Shown one piece after another: positions 1 to 6,450 of a stretch of 6,887 bases of DNA (positions are counted from its first letter, which is position 1; the number at the start of each line of letters is the position of its first letter). Position numbers and translations under genes: made by a program. The notes under the pieces are model-generated. The model made no database searches. It worked only from the letters and a program-made list of their open reading frames with translations, and was not told the origin of the DNA. Location of the stretch: NCBI GenBank assembly GCA_016194725.1, contig JACQAW010000396.1, positions 1-6,887 of the forward strand, written 5' to 3'. Origin of the DNA: Deltaproteobacteria bacterium. Its GTDB lineage: Bacteria > Bdellovibrionota > UBA1018 > UBA923.

Positions 1-349
1 CCGTATCCCCCGCCACGGCCACCACGCGTTTGATGTAGTCCTTGGTCGGGTCATTTGGAAAAGTGAAAATGACGACGTCGCCACGCGCCGGCTTGCTCGA
101 GGCCATGCCGAACACGCCGCTATAGGTGAGCTTGTTCACCAGAATGTGGTCACCGGGTAGCAGCATGGGCACCATGAAATCGGTGGGAATGCGAAAAGCC
201 TCGACGATGTATACACGCAGCAGCAGCGCGAAAACCGCGGCGCCAGCGATGGCCAGAAAGTAATCTTTGAGAAGCGTGTACAGCGCCGTCACCGGCGAGA
301 TCTGGTAGCGGTCAGCAAACTTCTTTGATTCCGGTTTGCTTTCGGCCAT
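1..349 (-). CDS. lepB: Type I signal peptidase (LepB family), 3' end outside window; catalytic Ser replaced by Phe
   Basis: The first 116 codons are visible. Family role: inner-membrane protease that removes signal peptides from exported proteins. Seen: a short charged N-terminus, one hydrophobic segment at about residues 30-49 (YFLAIAGAAVFALLLRVYIV), then FRIPTDFMVPMLLPGDHILV (52-71). This aligns without gaps to the family Box B (IPSGSM.PTL..GD.ILV). DYIKRVVAVAGDT (104-116) is the Box D region with the general-base Lys at about 107. Oddity: the nucleophilic Ser position (Ser90 in E. coli LepB) is Phe58, preceded by Asp instead of Gly and followed by PM instead of PT. Inference: probably a non-catalytic paralogue, or one with altered function. 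The ATG overlaps the lepA stop (TGATG), with AAGGTGG four bases upstream, so it is translationally coupled to lepA. Family assignment is very secure; activity is doubtful. Confidence 0.93.
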   Translation of the reverse strand, partial: MAESKPESKKFADRYQISPVTALYTLLKDYFLAIAGAAVFALLLRVYIVEAFRIPTDFMVPMLLPGDHILVNKLTYSGVFGMASSKPARGDVVIFTFPNDPTKDYIKRVVAVAGDT

Positions 350-2148
350 CAGTCCACCTTCAAGACCGCGAGGAAAGCCTCCTGCGGTATTTCGACCGTG
401 CCAATCATCTTCATGCGCTTTTTGCCCTCTTTTTGCTTTTCGAGGAGCTTGCGCTTGCGGGTAATATCCCCGCCGTAACATTTTGCCGTGACATTCTTGC
501 GCAAGGCGCCCTGGGTTTCGCGCGCGATGATCTTGGCGCCGATTGCCGCCTGAATGACCACCTCGAACATCTGGCGCTCGATGAGCTCTTTCATTTTCTT
601 GGCCAGCTCGCGCCCGCGGTGCGCCGCCTTGGCCCGATGAATGATGACCGAAAGCGCATCGACCGGGTCGCCGTTGATCATGATGTCGAGCTTCACCATG
701 TCGCCTTCGCGATAATCGATGAGCTCATAGTCCATGCTGGCATAGCCCTTGGTCGAGCTTTTAAGACGATCAAAGAAATCGAACACCATCTCGGAAAGCG
801 GCATCTCGTACTCGAGCGTCACGCGGTCGCTGGTGATGTAGTCGATTTTTTTCTGGATACCGCGGCGCTCTTCGCAAAGCGCGATGACATTGCCCACAAA
901 CTCGTTTGGCAGATGCAGCGTAAGGCGAATGTAGGGTTCTTCGATCTTCGCGATATTACCCGGCGGCGGCAGGTGCGCGGGGTTGTCGACGGTAAGCTCT
1001 TCACCGTTGGTTTTGGTCACCTTGTAGATCACTGACGGCGCCGTCGTAATAAGGCTTAGGTTGTATTCGCGCTCCAACCGCTCCTGCACGACGTCCATAT
1101 GGAGCAGCCCCAGAAAGCCGCACCGGAAACCAAAGCCCAGCGCGGTGGAGGTTTCGGGCTCGAAGGTGAAGGCGGAATCGTTGAGGCGCAGCTTTTCGAG
1201 CGAATCTTTCAGGTCGTTGTACTGATCGGCATCGATGGGGTACAGGCCCGAAAAAACCATGGGCTTCACTTCTTTGAACCCATCCAGAGCCTCGAGCTCG
1301 GGAAATCCGGCGCCGCAGATGGTGTCGCCCACTCGTGAATCGCGCACGTCTTTGATGCCGCAGACGAAGCAGCCCACTTCGCCGCTGGTCAGATGCTCGA
1401 CTTCGCGGAATTTGGGCGAAAACACTCCAAGCTTCATGACTTCGAATTCTTTTCCGCTGTGGAACAGGCGAACCTTGTCGCCCTTCTTCACCTTGCCGTC
1501 AAACACGCGCGCCAGGGTAACGACCCCCTGGTATACGTCAAACCAACTGTCGAAGATAAGCGCGCGTAATGGTTTTTCGTCCAGGTTCGCGGGTGGCGGA
1601 AAATATTGAACCACGGATTCGAGAATTTCGGCGATGCCAATGCCCGCCTTCGCGCTGGCCAACACGGCATAGGAAGCATCGATACCGATGACGTCTTCGA
1701 CTTCCTTGCGAACGCGTTCCGGTTCGGCCGAGGGCAGGTCGATTTTATTGATGACGGGCAGAATTTCGAGGTTATTGCCCAACGCCATGTAAACGTTGGC
1801 CAGCGTCTGCGCTTCCACGCCCTGGCTGGCATCGACGACCAGAATGGCGCCTTCGCAGGCGGCCAGGCTTCGCGTCACCTCGTAGGTAAAATCGACGTGC
1901 CCGGGCGTATCGATCAAATTGAGCTGGTAGGTCTGGCCGTTCCTGGCTTTATAAGTCAGCCGCACGGTTTGCGCTTTGATCGTGATTCCGCGCTCTTTCT
2001 CGACGTCCATATTGTCGAGATACTGGGCTTCCATCTCACGCTGCGAAACGGTGCCCGTCGCTTCGATAAGACGGTCGGCCAGCGTCGACTTGCCATGGTC
2101 GATGTGCGCGATGATTGAAAAGTTTCGAATGTTCTTTGGTTCAGACAT
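349..2148 (-). CDS. lepA: Elongation factor 4 (LepA), ribosome back-translocating GTPase
   Basis: EF4/LepA is a translational GTPase that binds the ribosome and acts on translocation and initiation, especially under ionic or other stress. Seen, numbering from MSEPKNIRNF: P-loop AHIDHGKST (14-22), the RGITI switch I, DTPGH (80-84), NKID (134-137), a SAK G5 motif, then EF-G-like domains and the LepA-specific C-terminal domain (AKCYGGDITRKRKLLEKQ and IPQEAFLAVLK). The length of 599 aa equals E. coli LepA. The frame stays open to a GTG at 2160, which would add four residues; I prefer the ATG at 2148 because it gives the standard family N-terminus, although neither start has a clear Shine-Dalgarno. 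The stop TGA overlaps the lepB start by one base, the classical lepA-lepB operon. It is divergent from the methyltransferase gene. No key residue is missing. Confidence 0.98.
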   Translation of the reverse strand: MSEPKNIRNFSIIAHIDHGKSTLADRLIEATGTVSQREMEAQYLDNMDVEKERGITIKAQTVRLTYKARNGQTYQLNLIDTPGHVDFTYEVTRSLAACEGAILVVDASQGVEAQTLANVYMALGNNLEILPVINKIDLPSAEPERVRKEVEDVIGIDASYAVLASAKAGIGIAEILESVVQYFPPPANLDEKPLRALIFDSWFDVYQGVVTLARVFDGKVKKGDKVRLFHSGKEFEVMKLGVFSPKFREVEHLTSGEVGCFVCGIKDVRDSRVGDTICGAGFPELEALDGFKEVKPMVFSGLYPIDADQYNDLKDSLEKLRLNDSAFTFEPETSTALGFGFRCGFLGLLHMDVVQERLEREYNLSLITTAPSVIYKVTKTNGEELTVDNPAHLPPPGNIAKIEEPYIRLTLHLPNEFVGNVIALCEERRGIQKKIDYITSDRVTLEYEMPLSEMVFDFFDRLKSSTKGYASMDYELIDYREGDMVKLDIMINGDPVDALSVIIHRAKAAHRGRELAKKMKELIERQMFEVVIQAAIGAKIIARETQGALRKNVTAKCYGGDITRKRKLLEKQKEGKKRMKMIGTVEIPQEAFLAVLKVD

Positions 2149-2228
2149 GGAAATGTTCACAGAGGATTAGCACCGAGCGACGCGTAAAATCAATGATAGA
2201 TCCCCTGTTATGAGGTAAGGCGTTGGTT
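2149..2228. promoter_or_regulatory. Divergent spacer between lepA and the RNA methyltransferase gene
   Basis: Both flanking genes start outward from these 80 bases, so promoters for both are expected here. Possible -10 boxes are TAAAAT at 2185-2190 (plus) and TATCAT at 2198-2193 (minus), but neither has a convincing -35 at 16-18 bases. GAGGTAAGG at 2212-2220 is the ribosome binding site that decides the methyltransferase start: AAGG lies 8 bases before the ATG at 2229, whereas it would be only 2 bases from the alternative TTG at 2223. A three-codon ORF (ATG AGG TAA, 2210-2218) overlaps this site and is probably incidental. Confidence 0.4.
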
Positions 2229-3392
2229 ATGAACACGGGCGACACCATTGAACTCAATATTGATCGCATGAGCTTCGGGCCCGCCGCAGTGGGTCGCATT
2301 CAGCCTGCCGGCGAAGAACGCGCCATCGTGGTCTTTGTCGAAGGCGCGTGTCCCAATGAACGCGCCCTCGTAAAGTTGACTAAAAACCACAAAAGCTACT
2401 GGCAGGCGCAGCTGGTCTCGATCATCGAGCCCTCGAGCGAGCGCACGCAGCCTCCTTGTCCGGTGTTTCAGCGTTGCGGCGGGTGCCAGTGGCAACATCT
2501 GAGCTATCCTGCCCAGGTTGCCGCTAAAACTGAAATCCTGATCCACCAGCTGAACCGGGCAACACGCATTCCCAGTGAAGAGCTCAAAGCGAAGCTTCAA
2601 GTCCATGGTGCATTCAGCCCCTACGGCTACCGCGCCCGCCTGCAAGTTCATGGCGACGGCAAGGGAATCGGTTTTTTTGCGCCGGCTTCGCACTCCATCG
2701 TGCATGCAGGGCGGTGCCTGGTGGCTCACCCCGATATTCAAAATGCCTGGAGCGATTTTCTGGCCAATCGGCCGCTGGCTGAACTTGCCAAAGCCACCGG
2801 CCAGTTCAAGATCGAATGGACCCGCACTCCGAATGGCCAGGTCAAGGAAGCACTGAACCGCAAGCACGCTGCCGATGGATTCACGCAGGTGAATCCGGAA
2901 CAAAACGAGGTGCTGATTAAAATCGTCGCTGACCGGGCCAAAGGCGGCAAGCTTCTGCTGGACCTGTATGGCGGCGACGGCAATCTGACCAACAGCCTGA
3001 CTGGGTCTTTTGAAAATATTTTGTCGGTTGATAGTTACAATGACGGTGCCGACCCCATTTCGGTGCAGGCTCCGTTAAAGCCGGGGCGGCTTTTTGTGAG
3101 GGAAAAAGTTGAGGATTTTCTTTCAGACCAGCGTTGGCGCGACTGGGGTTTTGAAGGAGCTATTGACTGTATCGTCACCGATCCGCCCCGGGACGGATTA
3201 CGGGAGGCAGCCGGCCATATTGCTGACCTGCAAGCCCCCCGTGTCATCCTCGTCTCGTGTGACCCATCCACGCTGGCCCGGGATCTTACTGCTTTTACTT
3301 CATCCCGGTACCAGGTGGACGCGATTCACCTGATCGACATGTTTCCGCAAACGTACCACCTGGAAACCGTCGTCAGTCTGGTCCTGAACTAG
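2229..3392 (+). CDS. [4Fe-4S] RNA (uracil-C5-)methyltransferase, RlmD/RumA-like
   Basis: Transfers a methyl group from S-adenosylmethionine to C5 of a uridine in RNA, most likely 23S rRNA. Seen in 387 aa: an N-terminal TRAM-type RNA-binding region (about 5-67); an iron-sulfur ligand set CPVFQRCGGC (C77, C83, C86) with a fourth Cys in AGRCLVAHP (C163); FTQVN (218-222); SAM-binding DLYGGDGNLT (245-254); DPPRDGL (318-324); the catalytic-Cys motif VSCDPSTLARDL (Cys344); and MFPQTYHLETV with Glu379 as probable base. The 35-residue spacing from Cys344 to Glu379 equals that of E. coli RumA (C389/E424). TRAM plus Fe-S points to RlmD rather than TrmA or RlmC, but the protein is shorter than usual RlmD (about 430-450 aa) and the SAM loop reads YGGDGN instead of the common FCGVGN, so the target base is not assigned. 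The ATG at 2229 is chosen for its ribosome-binding-site spacing. Confidence 0.92.
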   Translation: MNTGDTIELNIDRMSFGPAAVGRIQPAGEERAIVVFVEGACPNERALVKLTKNHKSYWQAQLVSIIEPSSERTQPPCPVFQRCGGCQWQHLSYPAQVAAKTEILIHQLNRATRIPSEELKAKLQVHGAFSPYGYRARLQVHGDGKGIGFFAPASHSIVHAGRCLVAHPDIQNAWSDFLANRPLAELAKATGQFKIEWTRTPNGQVKEALNRKHAADGFTQVNPEQNEVLIKIVADRAKGGKLLLDLYGGDGNLTNSLTGSFENILSVDSYNDGADPISVQAPLKPGRLFVREKVEDFLSDQRWRDWGFEGAIDCIVTDPPRDGLREAAGHIADLQAPRVILVSCDPSTLARDLTAFTSSRYQVDAIHLIDMFPQTYHLETVVSLVLN

Positions 3393-4447
3393 CGACCGCA
3401 GCTGAGCGAAGCGTTCGTGCTGAATCCGCAGGGAGCGAAGCTCACGCAAGCGTTCACGCGGTTAGCAGGCACGGTTTGACCGTGTTCAAGCGGCCCGCCT
3501 TTGACTGGCGGAACGACTGGGCCACCCTTGACCACGGGTGGGATCTGGCCGCCCTTACCGGGACCGGTTTGACCTGGCAATACGACTGGCGGTACAACCG
3601 GGCCGCCCTTTACGACTGGCGGAATGGTTGGACCCTGGCCACCTTTCACGACAGGTGGCGCTACTGGCGGCACGGTGCCGCCCTTACCGGTCTGACCACC
3701 TTTGCCGATTGGCGGCACTACCGGCGGAACTATGCCGCCCTTGCCAATCTGTCCGCCCTTGCCGATGATCGGGCCGGTCTGTCCGACTGGCGGAACCACG
3801 GGACCAGGTACCACTGGGCCAGGTACTACCGGACCAGGAACCGGCCCGGGCACTGGAACCTGTTCGGTCCTCGAAGTGGTGGCAGGCGCGGTTGGAGTCG
3901 ACTCTTCGGTCGCGAACTCCAGGGCAACCGCAGTTCCCTCTGTCGGAACATGGGCCAGCGTGAACGTGGTGTTCACGTCAACACGAAGGACTTTTTTGTT
4001 CTCGTCGCAGGCGACCTTGCCGGTAGCCAGCCCCTCGAGCTTGATGGGACAGCCTTCAAGTTCGCTGAAACGAGCTCCAATGGCCAAAGGAACCGAATAC
4101 GTGCCATCGGGGTTGATCGCGCCCGACCCCGAAATCTGTTCCGCGGCATTCTTGATCAGGACGGCCTGCCGTGTGCAATCCGCCTCTACTTTGAACGGAC
4201 CAACTTCTTGCAGAAGATTGAGCTGGTTCGGATTCAACTGACACTGGCTCAAATCGAATGCTGAGCTGGCCGAAGCGGCTGCCGACGGCGTGCCACCGCA
4301 GTCCGCTTCAAAAGAAGTAGCGATAGTAGCCGCCGCAATGGCTGGCGAACCGGTGTCGGCTGCCTTCTTCGCGTCCGATTTTCCGCAAGCAGACAGACCC
4401 AAGGCCAAAACAAATACAGGCAAACACTTAATCAGATTACTGTTCAT
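3389..4447 (-). CDS. Lipoprotein with Pro/Gly/Val/Lys-rich repeat domain, function unknown
   Basis: I do not recognise this gene as a named family. The 352-aa product begins with a lipoprotein signal peptide (MNSNLIKCLP, hydrophobic core, lipobox LSAC), with Cys21 as the lipidated residue. Residues about 40-180 look globular and hold five cysteines (50, 69, 91, 133, 147) with a stretch like a small beta-rich domain (GTYSVPLAIGARF, LRVDVNTTFTLAHV). Residues about 197-327 are low complexity: GPVVP three times in tandem (205-219), nine KGG motifs, and many PPVV blocks. A short Cys-containing tail follows (Cys334, 340, 350). The start has AAGGGGG (4463-4457) nine bases upstream. The stop overlaps the methyltransferase stop in the palindrome CTAG. 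Inference: a surface or periplasmic anchored protein whose extended basic repeat could bind peptidoglycan, LPS or another acidic polymer. Codon periodicity and the intact frame through the repeats support it being real. Confidence 0.8.
   Translation of the reverse strand: MNSNLIKCLPVFVLALGLSACGKSDAKKAADTGSPAIAAATIATSFEADCGGTPSAAASASSAFDLSQCQLNPNQLNLLQEVGPFKVEADCTRQAVLIKNAAEQISGSGAINPDGTYSVPLAIGARFSELEGCPIKLEGLATGKVACDENKKVLRVDVNTTFTLAHVPTEGTAVALEFATEESTPTAPATTSRTEQVPVPGPVPGPVVPGPVVPGPVVPPVGQTGPIIGKGGQIGKGGIVPPVVPPIGKGGQTGKGGTVPPVAPPVVKGGQGPTIPPVVKGGPVVPPVVLPGQTGPGKGGQIPPVVKGGPVVPPVKGGPLEHGQTVPANRVNACVSFAPCGFSTNASLSCGR
3467..3859 (-). repeat. Degenerate coding repeat: GPVVP and KGG/PPVV units
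   Basis: This stretch of the lipoprotein gene encodes short degenerate repeats. Three tandem 15-base GPVVP units come first in the protein, followed by a mixture of GKGGQ, PPVVKGG and PVVPPV blocks, with nine KGG motifs in all. The units vary at wobble positions and in order, which suggests an old repeat kept at protein level rather than a fresh slippage product. Composition is almost only Pro, Gly, Val, Lys, Ile, Gln and Thr, resembling elastin- or collagen-like spacers, though without a strict G-X-Y period. Confidence 0.8.
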
Positions 4448-4504
4448 TTAGGATTTCCCCCTTTTCCGTGGCGCGACGTAATGCAAAGTCGCTGCCAAAC
4501 CCGC

Positions 4505-4545
4505 TTGACACTGGTCGGGGTGCTCCCTACTCTTTAGAATAGGAG
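4505..4545 (+). promoter_or_regulatory. Candidate sigma-70-type promoter and RBS for the TPR/rodZ-like pair
   Basis: A perfect -35 hexamer TTGACA (4505-4510) is followed after 17 bases by TACTCT (4528-4533), which keeps the three most important -10 positions (T, A and final T). Transcription would begin near 4540, giving a very short leader that starts almost at the Shine-Dalgarno AGGAG (4541-4545), six bases before the ATG at 4552. The -35 and spacing are strong and the -10 is weak. The rest of the 4448-4551 spacer must also hold the promoter of the divergent lipoprotein gene, for which I see no convincing hexamer pair. Confidence 0.5.
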
Positions 4546-4551
4546 AAATTC

Positions 4552-5340
4552 ATGGGCGTGCTTCACGATTTCCAAACTCAGGTCATTGCAATTTGCGGAG
4601 CCATCGCATTGCTTTGCGCATCGTGTGCAACGGGCGCGGTAGAAGACCCCGAGAAGCAGTCGCCTGAGAAGCGGAGTCAGCTATTGGCCCAGATAGGCAC
4701 CCAGGCCATGATGCGTGGCGACCTTCCGCAAGCCATCGAAGACCTGCACAAATCACTCGTCTCCAACGAAAAAAATGTGGCCGCTCATGTCAACCTGGGG
4801 CTCTGCTACTGGCAAATGGGCCAAAAAAAGCTCGCGATGAGCTCGCTGGAGCGGGCGCTGGAACTTGACCCCAAAAATGCCGACGCGCACATCAATATGG
4901 GTACGATAGCCTTCGCGCAAAACAACCTGTCCATGGCGCGGCAGCATTATCAGAGTGCGATCGACAATCTGGAATTTAAAACGCGTCATCGCGCCCTGAC
5001 CGACATGGCACAGCTCGACTTGCGCGAAAACAATACCGATGGCGCACGCCAATTACTCTACCAATCCCTTCAAGCTAATCCCGAATACTGCCAGTCGCAT
5101 TTTCTACTGGGTACCATCTACATGAAGGACGGAAACGGGCGCGCCGCGGTAACGGAATTCAAAAAATCCGTTCACGGCACCTGTGTGTCCAATGTCGAAG
5201 CTCATTATCAGCTAGCCCTCGCATATGCTAAGATTAAGCAGTACGATAAGGCACGATCGGAATACATGCTGCTCATTGATCAATATCCACAGACATTGCA
5301 AGGGCAGCACGCAGGCGATCAGTTAAAGAATATTCCTTAG
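4552..5340 (+). CDS. TPR lipoprotein, PilF/PilW/Tgl-like type IV pilus pilotin (probable)
   Basis: A 262-aa protein with an N-terminal hydrophobic segment (11-24) ending in LLCASC. Cys25 would be the lipidated residue, although the -3 position is Cys rather than the usual Leu/Val. Tetratricopeptide repeats then fill most of the chain, roughly at 42-75, 76-109, 110-143, 144-177, 181-214 and 216-249; the clearest is AHVNLGLCYWQMGQKKLAMS followed by ALELDPKNA. Six TPRs on a lipid anchor is the architecture of PilF/PilW/Tgl, the outer-membrane lipoproteins needed for assembly of the PilQ secretin of type IV pili. The next gene is rodZ-like, and pilF-rodZ adjacency is known from gammaproteobacteria (rlmN-pilF-rodZ-ispG), which supports the call. 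Cys180 and Cys211 in the late repeats could form a disulfide (inference). The start is fixed by AGGAG six bases upstream. It could also be a generic TPR lipoprotein; the pilotin role is probable, not proven. Confidence 0.8.
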   Translation: MGVLHDFQTQVIAICGAIALLCASCATGAVEDPEKQSPEKRSQLLAQIGTQAMMRGDLPQAIEDLHKSLVSNEKNVAAHVNLGLCYWQMGQKKLAMSSLERALELDPKNADAHINMGTIAFAQNNLSMARQHYQSAIDNLEFKTRHRALTDMAQLDLRENNTDGARQLLYQSLQANPEYCQSHFLLGTIYMKDGNGRAAVTEFKKSVHGTCVSNVEAHYQLALAYAKIKQYDKARSEYMLLIDQYPQTLQGQHAGDQLKNIP

Positions 5341-5343
5341 GAA

Positions 5344-6450
5344 ATGATGGAAACGAAGCCACAACTAGGACTGGGCGAGTATTTGCGCGGTGAGCGCGAA
5401 AAACGCCACATCACCATCGAACAGGTCGCTTCGGCGACCAAGATCAACATCAAGCTTCTGCATGCTCTGGAGTGCGATAATTTTGACGCATTGCCGGCCA
5501 AACCGTTTGTGCGCGGCTTTGTCACCAGCTATACCCGCTATGTTGGCCTGGACCATCGTGAAGTTCTTGCGCGCTTTGAAATCTACCTTGACGAAAAAAG
5601 TGGCCAAAAATTCAGAAGACCCGCCAGTGCACCCCATATTTTCGTGGAACGCGAGGGCCAGGGCGACAACAGCAAAATGTGGCTTAGCGTAGCCATGGTC
5701 GGCTCCATCGCGGCGGCAGTGGTGTTGTTTGCATTCTTCAAACCCTTCAAACACCATCGCCCTCATGGCAAGGACAGGCCATTGACCAATGAGGAAGTCG
5801 TAACGGTAATGCCGCCGCCCTCGGACAGCTCACCCATTTCGGTCAAACCCGTCGCAACGTTACCAACCGAACCGGTCATGCTTGGGCCAGCCCCGCAGCC
5901 TAAATCGGAAGTAGAGAACACCGTAGTGGCCAAGAACGAAACCAAAGCGGAGCCGAAGCCGGCGGTTAAAGCCGAAACCGCCGCTGATGCCAAACCCGAA
6001 GCTGAAACCAAACCCGAAGCCAAACCAACGGATGCGCCAAAGAGCAAGCCGGTTGCCACGACACCCAAGCCAGCAACTCCAACTGGCATAGCCACTCCTG
6101 CCCCGGTCGCCGCTGCGGTAAAAATTCCGCCTATTCCCACGAGCGAAGTGAAGTACAGATTGATCATCAGAGCGCTGGATGACGCATGGGTGAAGTACCA
6201 GGTCGACGACCGTCCCCTGCAGCAGTACACCCTCAAGAAAGACAAAGTTATCTTTGTCCGGGCGCGAACCAGTATTCGATTCACGAGTGCTAAACCTAAA
6301 AGTCTTGAAATATCTTACGATAATAGAGAGTTTAAGCCGTTTGGAAACACTGCGAAAACCGTGATTATGCCTAAAGAAGTTGTCGATCAATTCAAGGCAA
6401 CGCCCTTCGTCGATCCGAATCCAGCCTACTTATCCACACCAAACCAGTGA
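5344..6450 (+). CDS. rodZ: RodZ-like cell-shape protein: HTH, one membrane helix, periplasmic DUF4115-type domain
   Basis: RodZ links the cytoplasmic MreB cytoskeleton to the periplasmic wall-synthesis machinery and helps keep rod shape. Seen in 368 aa: an N-terminal helix-turn-helix of the RodZ type (about 8-80: LGEYLRGEREKRHITIEQVA, the ATKINIKLLHALECDNFDAL block, then PFVRGFVTSYTRYVGLD); one transmembrane helix (about 113-132, WLSVAMVGSIAAAVVLFAFF) followed by basic residues; a long Pro/Lys/Glu/Ala linker (about 155-265) with KPEA-type repeats; and a C-terminal periplasmic domain (about 269-345, ALDDAWVKYQVDDR) of the DUF4115 kind. The 3-base gap from the TPR gene and the use of its stop region as ribosome binding site (AGGAA 5339-5343) indicate an operon with translational coupling. 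ATG at 5344 and ATG at 5347 are both possible; the second is better spaced. The 3' end contains a DnaA box. The family call is good; other HTH/DUF4115 proteins are the alternative. Confidence 0.88.
   Translation: MMETKPQLGLGEYLRGEREKRHITIEQVASATKINIKLLHALECDNFDALPAKPFVRGFVTSYTRYVGLDHREVLARFEIYLDEKSGQKFRRPASAPHIFVEREGQGDNSKMWLSVAMVGSIAAAVVLFAFFKPFKHHRPHGKDRPLTNEEVVTVMPPPSDSSPISVKPVATLPTEPVMLGPAPQPKSEVENTVVAKNETKAEPKPAVKAETAADAKPEAETKPEAKPTDAPKSKPVATTPKPATPTGIATPAPVAAAVKIPPIPTSEVKYRLIIRALDDAWVKYQVDDRPLQQYTLKKDKVIFVRARTSIRFTSAKPKSLEISYDNREFKPFGNTAKTVIMPKEVVDQFKATPFVDPNPAYLSTPNQ

Noticed and set aside
325..1035. Long plus-strand open frame opposite lepA (and a similar one at 1606-2118)
   Set aside because: Both lie antisense to a fully conserved lepA frame, have no recognisable domain or ribosome binding site, and are explained by GC-biased third codon positions.
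2208..2903. Minus-strand open frame opposite the RNA methyltransferase
   Set aside because: Shadow of a gene whose plus-strand frame carries Fe-S, SAM and catalytic motifs in order.
3393..3460. Frameshift near the end of the lipoprotein gene (another minus frame reads as a charged helix, RERLRELRSLR)
   Set aside because: That frame has a stop just upstream of this segment and no continuity with a domain; the annotated frame reaches its stop without a break.
3470..3484. Perfect 6-base inverted repeat CACGGT-TTG-ACCGTG as a terminator for the methyltransferase gene
   Set aside because: Short stem inside the lipoprotein coding region with no T-run on either side.
3467..3859. Possible CRISPR-like or intergenic tandem repeat
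   Set aside because: Units are short, degenerate, in frame, and lack regular repeat-spacer length; they are a protein-level repeat inside a coding gene.
3476..4264. Long plus-strand frames opposite the repeat lipoprotein (262 aa, and 179 aa at 3702-4241)
   Set aside because: The repeat domain on the minus strand lacks stop complements, which opens antisense frames. Their repeats are mirror images of GPVVP/KGG codons, and the minus frame has a signal peptide, lipobox and RBS.
5763..6284. Minus-strand frames opposite rodZ (also 5860-6390), with Gly/Ala/Phe-rich composition
   Set aside because: They mirror the Lys/Pro/Glu/Ala linker codons of the RodZ-like protein and have no independent start signals or domains.
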